Source of the DNA: Solimicrobium sp043758755
GTDB lineage: Bacteria > Pseudomonadota > Gammaproteobacteria > Burkholderiales > Burkholderiaceae_D
DNA length: 64,000 nucleotides
Assembly: GCA_043758755.1 (NCBI GenBank)
Contig: JAYVMW010000012.1
Coordinates: forward strand, 227,231 to 291,230
Direction of reading: 5' to 3'
Shown: piece after piece, positions 38,080-46,505 of the stretch
Layout: each line of letters starts with the position of its first letter
How positions within the stretch are numbered: the stretch's first letter is position 1
Notes under the pieces: model-generated
What the model was told of the DNA's origin: nothing
What the model saw: only the letters and a program-made list of their open reading frames with translations
Databases searched by the model: none
Program-made: the position numbers and the translations under genes

Positions 38080-39041
38080 ACAGTCATTCAGGCACGATCG
38101 ACGTCATCGTCAGCGATATTGAATCGATTACCCCGCTCATCAAAGTGTTTACCCTGCAGCGCAGCGACGGGCGGCCGTTGCCGGGCTTTTCCGGCGGTTC
38201 GCATGTGCTGGTGCTGATCCCGTCGCGGGGGAAAATATTTCGCAATCCGTACTCGCTCATGAGTTCGCCGTTTGACACCAGCAGCTATCAGATCGGTGTG
38301 CGGCGTGCCGAACAGGGCAGGGGCGGTTCGATCGCCATGCACGACGAAGTACAGGTGGGCACAAGGCTGAAAATTACCCAGCCGGTGAACAATTTTCCAC
38401 TCAATAAACTGGCGCTGAAACACATTTTTATCGCTGGTGGCGTTGGTATTACACCGGTCATTGCGCAGGCCAAAGATTTGCAGGTCGGGCAGATTCCGTA
38501 TGAAATTCACTACACGGCCCTGAGCCCGGATCACGGCGCGATGCAGCATTATCTCGACGCCGGTCCACTGGTAAAAACCACGCTGTATTTCAACAGCATC
38601 AACAGACTCATCAATTTCAGACAGATTCTGGCGCAGCAGCCGCTCGGATCGCACGTCTACATTTGCGGACCGGCTTCCATGATTGTGGACGTAATCGCCG
38701 TGGCGCGCGAGCTGGGCTGGTCGGAAAGCCATATTCACTGGGAAGAATTTACCGAACAGCACAGCGGTGCGGCGTTTGATGTCAGATTAAGTCGCAGCAA
38801 CCTGACGGTCAATGTGCCTCCGGAACTCAGCCTGCTGGAAGCCCTCGAAGGCAGTGGTGTTGAGGTTCCCTATTTATGCCGGGGTGGTGCCTGCGGTCAT
38901 TGTGAAACGACCGTGCTTGAGCTTGACGGCGAGCTGATCCACAACGATATCTGGCTGTCCGAGCATCAGAAAAGCAGCAAACAGAAAATCATGCCGTGTG
39001 TGTCGCGCGCAAACTGTACCCGACTGGTGCTTGACCTTTAA
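38076..39041 (+). CDS. PDR/VanB-type reductase of the N-demethylase
   Basis: A phthalate-dioxygenase-reductase-like protein of 321 residues: flavin site RNPYSLMSSPFD, an NAD site near IAGGVGITPVIAQAK and YICGPASM, and a C-terminal plant-type 2Fe-2S domain with CRGGACGHC and a fourth cysteine in MPCVSRA. It should take electrons from NAD(P)H through flavin and 2Fe-2S to the heme subunit. The ATG overlaps the dmmA stop (ATGA), and the heme subunit follows 11 bp later. Confidence 0.88.
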   Translation: MNSHSGTIDVIVSDIESITPLIKVFTLQRSDGRPLPGFSGGSHVLVLIPSRGKIFRNPYSLMSSPFDTSSYQIGVRRAEQGRGGSIAMHDEVQVGTRLKITQPVNNFPLNKLALKHIFIAGGVGITPVIAQAKDLQVGQIPYEIHYTALSPDHGAMQHYLDAGPLVKTTLYFNSINRLINFRQILAQQPLGSHVYICGPASMIVDVIAVARELGWSESHIHWEEFTEQHSGAAFDVRLSRSNLTVNVPPELSLLEALEGSGVEVPYLCRGGACGHCETTVLELDGELIHNDIWLSEHQKSSKQKIMPCVSRANCTRLVLDL

Positions 39042-39052
39042 AGGAAAAATTC

Positions 39053-40102
39053 ATGTCCGTATCAATTCAATTCAAACCGGCCGAAACGTTTCGCGGCGAT
39101 TACACCTTCCGCAATTCATCCGCAGCGCTGGCGCGCTTTCCGTTTCCTTTTTTTGAAGACAACTACGATTATTCAATGAATCTGGAGCCGCATGTGCCAA
39201 GCGGTGACGGTATCTATTCTGCCAACTTTGACGTTGATGAGCATTACATCGGCGAATGCCGGGAACGCGCCCTGGCTCTGGAAAAAGATCACGACAAACA
39301 TTACATTGCCCTGCCATACATCATGCAGGCCCAGTGGGATTTGCTGGAATTGATCATGCAGTCCTACGTTGCCGATTATCCGCAGTATTTTTCGCTGGAT
39401 ATCCAGGGCAACCAGTGGACCTGGTCGAACCGGCTGCTCGATATATGCGATATCTTCACTTTTGGCGATGTGGCAACCCTGCCATACGAACCGCTTGAAT
39501 ACATTACCCGCCAGGCGCAGGGTGACTGGGTTATTGTGGACGACCGGGATGACACGCTGATCTGGAGTGCCGGCATGGCCACCGAGCGTGCCGACTATTC
39601 AGTGCGCTTTAACGTCGGCATGACCTGGAGTGAATGGCATGGACCGGTACCGCGCATCACCGAAATGGGTGTATTGGATCGGGCACTGAAATTTTTAAAA
39701 CGCATGCGGGTCGGACATCCGGTGCGGCGTCTGAACTGGACCTTTACCGTCAATCCGCGTTTTGAAACCTCGGCTGAATCACTGGCTGAATGGGCTCCGG
39801 ATCGCACCGCGGTCACAGCGCAAAATGTCGGCAAAAAAGTGTTTCTGCGGGTGGAGCATCAACCCTTGCACCGACTGCCCAGAAGCAATGCGATCGTTTT
39901 TCCGGTGCGGACTTACTTTGCCAGTCTGGAAGAACTGGTGACGGTGCCCAAATGGGGGCGGCGTTTGCACCGGGTGCTCAGAGATCTGAATCCGGCGCAT
40001 AAAGACTATAAAGGATTCGCGCTGTATTACGACATCATGGTGGCATGGCTGGCTCAGTATGATGACGGCTTGCCGACTACGCCAGGTAGTGGACCAAAAT
40101 AA
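39053..40102 (+). CDS. Heme-dependent oxidative N-demethylase catalytic subunit (DUF3445)
   Basis: The 349-residue protein matches the DUF3445/heme-dependent oxidative N-demethylase family in length and in blocks such as FPFFEDNYDYSMNLEP, FSLDIQGNQWTW and RVEHQPLHRLPRSNAIVFPV with FPVRTYFASLEEL. In this family a heme, reduced through the partner reductase, uses O2 to remove a methyl group from a secondary amine as formaldehyde (dimethylamine to methylamine is the known case). The heme ligand cannot be assigned by eye. Its stop codon lies in the first unit of a 13-bp tandem repeat. Confidence 0.85.
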   Translation: MSVSIQFKPAETFRGDYTFRNSSAALARFPFPFFEDNYDYSMNLEPHVPSGDGIYSANFDVDEHYIGECRERALALEKDHDKHYIALPYIMQAQWDLLELIMQSYVADYPQYFSLDIQGNQWTWSNRLLDICDIFTFGDVATLPYEPLEYITRQAQGDWVIVDDRDDTLIWSAGMATERADYSVRFNVGMTWSEWHGPVPRITEMGVLDRALKFLKRMRVGHPVRRLNWTFTVNPRFETSAESLAEWAPDRTAVTAQNVGKKVFLRVEHQPLHRLPRSNAIVFPVRTYFASLEELVTVPKWGRRLHRVLRDLNPAHKDYKGFALYYDIMVAWLAQYDDGLPTTPGSGPK

Positions 40103-40141
40103 GGGACCAAAATAAGGGAGCGGAATAAGGGACCGGAATAG
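40091..40141. repeat. Four tandem 13-bp repeats
   Basis: GGACCAAAATAAG (40091-40103) is repeated exactly at 40104-40116 and then with changes at 40117-40129 (GGAGCGGAATAAG) and 40130-40141 (GGACCGGAATAG). The first unit contains the stop codon of the N-demethylase gene. Slippage or duplication of the gene end explains it best. Confidence 0.85.
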
Positions 40142-40155
40142 ATTCATTCCGGTCC
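40130..40155. terminator. Hairpin between convergent genes, probable bidirectional terminator
   Basis: GGACCGGAAT (40130-40139), a 6-nt loop, and ATTCCGGTCC (40146-40155) form a perfect 10-bp stem between the N-demethylase gene and the convergent permease gene. There is no T-run on either side, so intrinsic termination would be weak; it may protect the mRNA 3' ends. Confidence 0.55.
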
Positions 40156-40172
40156 GAAGCGACTGAGCAGGG

Positions 40173-41693
40173 TCAGTCTTTGCTCAGCTGTTTTCTGCGT
40201 GCCGCCAGCAGGTGCGCGTCACCGGCAGGCGCGGTGCCGCGTTCAAACGGTTTGAACATCAGCATATAAATCAACCCGGTTCCCACGACGATGCCGGTGG
40301 AAATGAACATGGCGTAATTCAGATACCACGGGTCATTCGGACTACGCGGCCACACCATGTTGACAATCGCGGATACGCCATAGGCCAGTGCCGCCAGATT
40401 GACCGGCCAGGCCCAGGCGCCGAGTCTGAATTTGCCGGCCGGCACCCAGCCTTTGGAGCGCGCGATCAGTGCGCCGACCACAATCATCTGGAACGCCAGA
40501 TAAATTCCCACCGAGCCGAAAATAATAATGGTTTTGACGGCATTTTCCAGATACAGGCCAAGAATGGCGACTCCGGCCGGAAACAGGCCGGCAACCAGCA
40601 GTGCAGCCACCGGCACATGGGTGTTGGGAGACAGCCGGCTCAGGCGTGCGCTGCCAAAAATCATTTTGTCGCGTGCGTACGAGAACAGCAGGCGGCTTGC
40701 GGCGGCCTGCAGACTGAGCAGGCAAGAGAAAAATGACACCAGCACAATCGCAATTACGGCCCGAAATCCAACTTCGCCAACGGCCGCACGCAACACGGTG
40801 GCCACCGGATCGGTATCCTTGCCGGATATGACGGCAGCCATATCAGGCACGGCCAGTATCAGCGCCAGCAGCACGAACATTGCCGCACCGCCGCCGATGT
40901 AGATGGTCAGACGCATCGCCTTGGGAATGGCCACACTCGGATTGGGCGTTTCTTCTGCCACGTCACCGCAGGCTTCAAAACCATAATAGGCAAACATGGC
41001 CGCGACACTGGAAGCCAGAAAAGCGGGCAGATAACTGCCATCGACGTTGGCACCGAAGGTATCGAACAAAGCAGAAAACGATAAATGACGCTCAGCGACC
41101 AGCAAATAGCCGCCCACCGCAATCGCGCCGAGCAGCTCGCAGATGAATCCGAACATCGCCACTCTGACCAGCAGTCGTGTGCCACTGACATTCAGCAAGG
41201 TCGTCACAGCGATCATGGCCACCGCAATCCAGATTTCGCCGCTGTGGGTCACCGGTATGCCCAGCAATTGCGCCAGATACGGAGCGCCGCCGACCGCCAC
41301 TGCGGCAATGGTGGTGCACAGGGCCCAGATATAGATCCAGCCTGCCATCCAGGCCCAGCGTTTGCCAACCAGACGGCGTGCCCACGGATACAGGCCGCCG
41401 GAGATCGGAAACTCGGATACCACCTCACCAAAAATCAGACACACCAGCATCTGTCCCATGCCCACCAGCAGATAACTCCAAAACATCGGTGGTCCGCCCG
41501 CATTCAGTGCGAACTGAAATACGGTATAGACCCCCACCACCGGTGAGAGGTAAGTAAAGCCGAGCGAAAAATTTTCCCACACACTCATTGAACGATCAAA
41601 ATTGGACGAGTAGCCCAGTGCTTTCAACTGTTCTGAATCGTCATCCGCAGTCGCGGTATCAGCGTGCCGGTCAGCTGAAATGTCTCTTGTCAT
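40173..41693 (-). CDS. APC-family amino acid/amine permease
   Basis: A 506-residue transporter with about 12 hydrophobic helices. The first-helix motif SLGFTYLSPVVGVYTVF and the later YYGFEACGDVAEETPNP fit the APC group used for GABA, choline, polyamines and related amines. It lies between the N-demethylase operon and the secreted-protein gene. Its 55-bp upstream gap and the sigma-54 promoter ahead of the secreted-protein gene suggest the two are co-transcribed. The likely cargo is the amine handled by this island. Confidence 0.85.
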   Translation of the reverse strand: MTRDISADRHADTATADDDSEQLKALGYSSNFDRSMSVWENFSLGFTYLSPVVGVYTVFQFALNAGGPPMFWSYLLVGMGQMLVCLIFGEVVSEFPISGGLYPWARRLVGKRWAWMAGWIYIWALCTTIAAVAVGGAPYLAQLLGIPVTHSGEIWIAVAMIAVTTLLNVSGTRLLVRVAMFGFICELLGAIAVGGYLLVAERHLSFSALFDTFGANVDGSYLPAFLASSVAAMFAYYGFEACGDVAEETPNPSVAIPKAMRLTIYIGGGAAMFVLLALILAVPDMAAVISGKDTDPVATVLRAAVGEVGFRAVIAIVLVSFFSCLLSLQAAASRLLFSYARDKMIFGSARLSRLSPNTHVPVAALLVAGLFPAGVAILGLYLENAVKTIIIFGSVGIYLAFQMIVVGALIARSKGWVPAGKFRLGAWAWPVNLAALAYGVSAIVNMVWPRSPNDPWYLNYAMFISTGIVVGTGLIYMLMFKPFERGTAPAGDAHLLAARRKQLSKD

Positions 41694-41748
41694 TTTTTCG
41701 GTCCTTTGGTTTGGTCACAATGACGCATGCCTGCGTTTTGAATTGTCA

Positions 41749-42249
41749 TCACGGATTGTTCAATTGAAGATCACCCTTGGCATCAGAAAAACCGCGCAGC
41801 AGTTTTTCTGATTCCAGGGTAAAGGTTTCTTTGGAGACGATGCTGCCACGCGCCTTGGCCCATTTGCCGGTGCCGCCATCAATAGTCAGCGTGAATCCGT
41901 CAAAGGCCGTATCCATGCGCGCCAGTAATTTTTCACCCTGTTGGTCGGCCAGTTCACAGCGGCCGCTGCCTTTGGTCAGCGTTTCTTTGTCGCTGATTTT
42001 GGTGGCGGCTTCCATGCCGACGCACGACACTAACAGATAGGTAGCCTCTTTGTTTTGCAGTACCAGTTTATAACTGCCCTCAAACTGAAAAACCGTTGTG
42101 CTTTTTACTGCGCTTTCCATCATCGGGCGCGAAAAATCGGCCGACCAGCCTCCGGTCAGCACTGCCGGTTCGGCACCGGATGCGCAGCATACACCTGCCA
42201 TGATCATTCCGGCCAGCAGTTTGGCTGCCTTGTTTGTCTCTGTTTTCAT
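41749..42249 (-). CDS. Secreted protein of unknown function
   Basis: A 166-residue protein with a clear signal peptide (LLAGMIMAGVCCASGAEPA) and a largely beta C-terminal half; DGGTGKWAKARGSIVSKET recalls the dirigent/allene-oxide-cyclase barrel, but I would not assign a function. AGGAGAGGG precedes the ATG at 42249 (the frame is open from 42288). A sigma-54 promoter match sits about 60-85 bp upstream. It is placed between the permease and the EtfA gene, so a periplasmic role in amine use is likely. Confidence 0.72.
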   Translation of the reverse strand: MKTETNKAAKLLAGMIMAGVCCASGAEPAVLTGGWSADFSRPMMESAVKSTTVFQFEGSYKLVLQNKEATYLLVSCVGMEAATKISDKETLTKGSGRCELADQQGEKLLARMDTAFDGFTLTIDGGTGKWAKARGSIVSKETFTLESEKLLRGFSDAKGDLQLNNP

Positions 42250-42320
42250 TTCAGTTCCCTCTCCTGTTAGCAATCGAATATGCTGCACGTCGTATTTGTG
42301 ATATCACTCCAAAATCAATA

Positions 42321-42336
42321 AGCAAGTATTGCGCCA
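42321..42336 (-). promoter_or_regulatory. Sigma-54 (-24/-12) promoter of the secreted-protein/permease unit
   Basis: The minus strand reads TGGCGCA-ATAC-TTGCT, with GG and GC exactly 10 bases apart and two mismatches to consensus. The start would be near 42311, some 60 nt before the ATG at 42249. It lies just past the etfA stop codon. Confidence 0.65.
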
Positions 42337-42364
42337 CAATAAAAGCAGTTGTGAAACTGCCCAA

Positions 42365-43327
42365 TCAAACCAGTTTCTCAAGTGCTTCGGTAAATTCAAA
42401 CAGGTCAACGGTGCTGCCGAGCGTGGCGACATTGAATATCGGCGCGTTGCTGTCGATATTGATGGCCACGATGGTATCGACATGTTTCATGCCGTGCAAA
42501 TGCTGCACCGCGCCGGATATGCCCAGCGCAAGGTAGAGTTTGCAATTGATTGCAACTTTACCGGTCAGCCCGACCTGATGCCCTTTGTGCAGCCAGCCTG
42601 AATCGGCCACCGGACGCGAACAGCCCAATGTTGCGCCCAGTTTGTCGGCCAGCGCAGCAAAGCGCGGAATATTTTTTTCATCCTGAATGCCGCGCCCAAT
42701 TGACAGGATAAAGTCGGCTTTGCCAATATCGACGCCGGCAGCGGCAGGTTCGATGAATTCGATATGCTGATAACAGCCAACGGTTGCGCTGCTGTCAACC
42801 ATAAACGGCGTGCACTGCGCAGTGCCAGCGCCTTTGGCCGACTTGAATGCGCCACTGCGGATGGTCAGTACCACCACCGGTTTATCCGGAAAATCCAGCT
42901 CGATATTGACCTTGGAGCCGTACCCGGAGCGCGTCGCGCGCAGGCCCTGTTCGGCACGATCCAGCGCAAACACGTCGGCAGCAAAACCGCTGCCCAGATG
43001 CACGGCCAGTGCGGATGCATACGCCATGCCGGAGGCGGAATGGGCGATCAGGATGGTGTCGGGTTCATACTGCAGCGCTGCCTGAAAGGCCGCCTGCTCG
43101 GTAATGGCGGCATCAAAGTGTGCATTGGCGGTGTGCGCGACCAGAATTTCGTCAACACCGGGCAAAGCGAGCGCAGGGGCCAATTCGGCGGCATCGGACC
43201 CGACTATCAGGAAGCGCACCGACCCGCCGAACTGTTGTTGCAACTGGGACGCCGCGCCGCTCATCTCTGCGTTCAGATCAGCCGGCACGCCGCGCGTATG
43301 TTCGGCGATGACAAGAATTCCACTCAT
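42365..43327 (-). CDS. etfA: Electron transfer flavoprotein alpha subunit
   Basis: A 320-residue EtfA/FixB. The C-terminal FAD domain is plain: the stretch GCSRPVADSGWLHKGHQVG, then GLTGKVAINCKLYLALGISG and AINIDSNAPIFNVATLGS. The N-terminal half is the usual alpha/beta ETF domain. It overlaps the upstream fused gene by 4 nt (ATGA), so it partners the EtfB domain fused there. The ETF would take electrons from the dehydrogenase and hand them to the membrane Fe-S domain. Confidence 0.93.
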   Translation of the reverse strand: MSGILVIAEHTRGVPADLNAEMSGAASQLQQQFGGSVRFLIVGSDAAELAPALALPGVDEILVAHTANAHFDAAITEQAAFQAALQYEPDTILIAHSASGMAYASALAVHLGSGFAADVFALDRAEQGLRATRSGYGSKVNIELDFPDKPVVVLTIRSGAFKSAKGAGTAQCTPFMVDSSATVGCYQHIEFIEPAAAGVDIGKADFILSIGRGIQDEKNIPRFAALADKLGATLGCSRPVADSGWLHKGHQVGLTGKVAINCKLYLALGISGAVQHLHGMKHVDTIVAINIDSNAPIFNVATLGSTVDLFEFTEALEKLV

Positions 43328-46300
43328 TTCTGACTCCCGGTTTTGCTGCGTATCAGCTGCATGACTGCTTCGGCCACCTCGGCGCTCGACCCTTCCAGCA
43401 TCTGGGCCCGGGTGGCTGGTGGTACTGCCATGCGATACAGACTGGCAGCGGCGCTGTCATTGAGATCCGGGCCGGCTGCCAGCGCCACTAGCGGTTTTTC
43501 CCTGGCCTGCTTGATCATGCGCATCGACGCATAGCGTGGCGTATTTGCGCCGGTCTGCATCGTGATCAGCGCCGGCACCTGCATGGCTATTCTGTGCTGC
43601 AGACCGCCTTCGAGTTCCCGCGTGAGCTGAATCAGCTTGCCGCCGTCCCATTCGGTGGCCACCACCAGCGCAGCACAGGGCAGGTTCAGCATTTTGGCCA
43701 GCGCCGCACCGGTGGCGCCGTTGGCAAAATCGGCCGACTGCGCGCCGGCGATGATCAGATCGGGCTGCTCCTGCAGGGCAATGCCGGCCAGCACCCGCGC
43801 AACCGTAATCACATCGGCGTCCTGCAGGCTGTCATCCCAGACCCGCACGGCGCGGTGTGCGCCCTTGGCCAGCGCCTTGCGCAGGGTTTCGTCGGCTGTT
43901 GCCGGTCCGACGCTGGCCACCACCACTTCACCGCCGCCGTTCTGTTCAGTCAGGCGCAGCGCCTGTTCAAGCGCCGTGTCATCCCACTCGTTGAGCTGAT
44001 ATTCCAGGTACTCCGGCAAAACTGACTTTGCTGCTTCGGAAAACTGAAACTCATTGCCCAGCCTGCCGACCTGTTTGACCAGCACCAGAATCCGCACCCC
44101 GGCTTTTTCCGGTTTTTCATATTCGGCAAGTGGCGCTGCACTCACAGCCTGGGCCCGCCATTGTTTGACCGGACCGGCGGGTTCGGTGCGGCAGGCAGTG
44201 TCAGCGCGCTCTGGCGCGGCAATTGCCGGCTCGGGTGCCAGCGGCGCACTGGATTGCCCAAGCCGGCTGACTATTAATTCATCAATTTTTTCAGACACTG
44301 CGGCGGCTACCCGGTCCGCAATGGCCTGGGTGATTCGTTGCGCCAGGTCCGGCACATCGCGCAGTGAAATGGAATTGAGTTCAATCGCCTGGGCGACCAG
44401 GTCGGCAATGTCTTCAACGACAAAAGCCTGTTCCACACCGGCGGTTTTTCGGGCATCTTCAAACATGGTCAGGTCCTTGGGGCAACTGGTGACAAATACA
44501 TCGATTCCATACAGCTCGGCGGCTTCCCGGATGCGAAGTTCAGAAGGCTTTTGGGTGCCGGGGTTGTCGGGTATCCAGATCCTGCCACCACCGGCGCCGC
44601 AGCAAAACGAGTTGTCGCGATTTCTGGGCATTTCGACCAGCGTGCAGCCGATCAGTTCCAGCAGCCGGCGCGGCGCGTCATAGACTTTGTTCAGACGTCC
44701 GAGATGGCACGGGTCGTGATAGGTCACCCGCAAGCCGAGTGGCCTGGTGACCTTGAGCGCACCCGTGTCGATCAACTCGCACAACAATTCGGTGTAATGC
44801 GACACCGGCGCGATGTCGCCATAGACCGGATATTCATTGCGCAAAGTATTGAGCGTATGCGGGTCGGTGGTGACGATACGTCTGAATTCTCTGGCGTTGG
44901 CCATTTGCCCGAGATTGTGCTCAACCAACGATTCAAACAGGCCTTCTTCACCGATCCGGCGCACATCGTTGCCGGCGGTTTTTTCGGCTTCATACAACAG
45001 TCCGAAGTCAAGTCCGGCGGCTTTGAAAAGACGTGCCACGGTTCTGGTCACCTTCTGATTGCGCGGATCAAACGAGGCCTGATCGCCGACAAACCAAAGG
45101 AATTGCGCTGGCTCCTGGCGGATATCCTTGATGCGGAATTCCAGCGCGCCGGTCCATGAACCGCGCACCCGCGCAGCTTCACCGAAGCTGTTGCCCGACA
45201 CCGCAATCGTATTCAGTACTGTTTTGAGCAGCGGATCAATGCGATCCTGTTCGATCAGGGCGCGGCGCATCTGGACAATTTTGACCGGATGTTCAACCCC
45301 GACCGGGCAAATTTCCACGCACGCGCCGCACATGCGGCACGACCATAACGCGGCTTCGCTGATTACTGCACCGAGCAGTGCCGGTGCGCCCGGCGGCCTG
45401 CCTTGTGCCTGCGTTTGGTCATTGTGCACCCGCAGGTCGAGGATCAGATCACGCGGACTCAGCGGATAACCGGCAGTACGCGCCGGGCAGGCCTCATGAC
45501 AGCGGCCGCATTTGGTGCAGGCGTCGAAGTCCAGCATGTCCTTCCAGGAAAAGTCTTGAATCTGACTGACCCCGGACTGGACCGCATCGGGCCGCAGCGC
45601 CGGCAGGCGTCGCAGCACCAGTGGATCCCTGTTGCTGAGCGCACCGATGGCAGCGAAAATATGTTTGGCCTTGTACCAGGGCACGGCAACGATAAAGCTC
45701 AGTGCCGCACAGCCATGCAACCACCAGTTGACCGAACGCAGGCTGGAAACATTGCGTTCCGACAGACCCAGTTGTGACAACAGCGCGCCAAATGCCGCGC
45801 CTGCCGGTTCCCACTGGCCCCAGGCCGGATGTTCCAGCGCGTGGCGCGTACCTTCCTGTATGAATCCGGTCACGATGATGACCAGCAGTGCGCTCAGAAA
45901 AATCCAGTCTTCGCGCTGCCACATCTGTGCAGCAGGACGCAGCGCGGTTTCACCTGCATAGCTGCGCAGATAGGATAATTTGGGCAGGTGAAAAAAAGCC
46001 CGTCTGAAGATCATGGTGACCACGCCGCACAACACCAGTACACCGGCGATGTCGAGCGTGAGGCTAAACAGCAGAAAGAACGTGCCGCGCCAAAAAACGA
46101 TCCCGAACAGTGGTTCCAGAATGTCGTGCTGCAGGGTGATAATCGATGTGCCAAGCAACAGCACCGCAAAGCCATAGAAAATCGCCATGTGCGCTGCGCC
46201 GGCGATCCGGTCACGGCGGCGCACGGTACGGTGGCTGAGCATGTCGAGCAGCATGCGTTTGAATCCGGCCCACAAATCCAGCCGCACAGGGGAGGGCTGG

Positions 46301-46428
46301 CCGCGCCGATACTTGGCCACGGCACGCCAGCAGCCCCAGATGAATCCGGCGATGACGGTAAAGGCGACCCCGTAAAATATCAGTACTTGCAGAGAGGATA
46401 AGCCCCAGAACAGTGCTCTAGTTTCCAT
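43324..46428 (-). CDS. Membrane Fe-S oxidoreductase (DgcB-like) fused to EtfB
   Basis: A 1034-residue single frame joining two proteins that are usually separate. Residues about 1-290 are a NarI-like membrane domain; 303-375 hold two 4Fe-4S motifs (CTKCGRCHEACP and CRMCGACVEICP); about 400-670 hold two CCG domains (HDPCHLGR, FCCGAGGG, SCPKDL). After an Ala/Pro-rich linker comes a complete EtfB domain from about 776 (VRILVLVKQVGRLG onward). The first part is the DgcB/EMO type that passes electrons from ETF to quinone. The fusion gives a built-in ETF docking unit, completed by EtfA next door. The upstream gap to the dehydrogenase gene is 77 bp. Confidence 0.9.
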   Translation of the reverse strand: METRALFWGLSSLQVLIFYGVAFTVIAGFIWGCWRAVAKYRRGQPSPVRLDLWAGFKRMLLDMLSHRTVRRRDRIAGAAHMAIFYGFAVLLLGTSIITLQHDILEPLFGIVFWRGTFFLLFSLTLDIAGVLVLCGVVTMIFRRAFFHLPKLSYLRSYAGETALRPAAQMWQREDWIFLSALLVIIVTGFIQEGTRHALEHPAWGQWEPAGAAFGALLSQLGLSERNVSSLRSVNWWLHGCAALSFIVAVPWYKAKHIFAAIGALSNRDPLVLRRLPALRPDAVQSGVSQIQDFSWKDMLDFDACTKCGRCHEACPARTAGYPLSPRDLILDLRVHNDQTQAQGRPPGAPALLGAVISEAALWSCRMCGACVEICPVGVEHPVKIVQMRRALIEQDRIDPLLKTVLNTIAVSGNSFGEAARVRGSWTGALEFRIKDIRQEPAQFLWFVGDQASFDPRNQKVTRTVARLFKAAGLDFGLLYEAEKTAGNDVRRIGEEGLFESLVEHNLGQMANAREFRRIVTTDPHTLNTLRNEYPVYGDIAPVSHYTELLCELIDTGALKVTRPLGLRVTYHDPCHLGRLNKVYDAPRRLLELIGCTLVEMPRNRDNSFCCGAGGGRIWIPDNPGTQKPSELRIREAAELYGIDVFVTSCPKDLTMFEDARKTAGVEQAFVVEDIADLVAQAIELNSISLRDVPDLAQRITQAIADRVAAAVSEKIDELIVSRLGQSSAPLAPEPAIAAPERADTACRTEPAGPVKQWRAQAVSAAPLAEYEKPEKAGVRILVLVKQVGRLGNEFQFSEAAKSVLPEYLEYQLNEWDDTALEQALRLTEQNGGGEVVVASVGPATADETLRKALAKGAHRAVRVWDDSLQDADVITVARVLAGIALQEQPDLIIAGAQSADFANGATGAALAKMLNLPCAALVVATEWDGGKLIQLTRELEGGLQHRIAMQVPALITMQTGANTPRYASMRMIKQAREKPLVALAAGPDLNDSAAASLYRMAVPPATRAQMLEGSSAEVAEAVMQLIRSKTGSQK

Positions 46429-46505
46429 TTTTTATGCAGGTGAAGTAAACAGTACAGGCGTGACCATGAGCGCAGGCCCGTGGCCACGTGTTGACAACAC
46501 TCCTG

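Noticed and set aside
44551..45159. Plus-strand frame across the Fe-S/EtfB fusion gene
   Set aside because: It is antisense to the CCG domain region with intact cysteine motifs and has no domain of its own.
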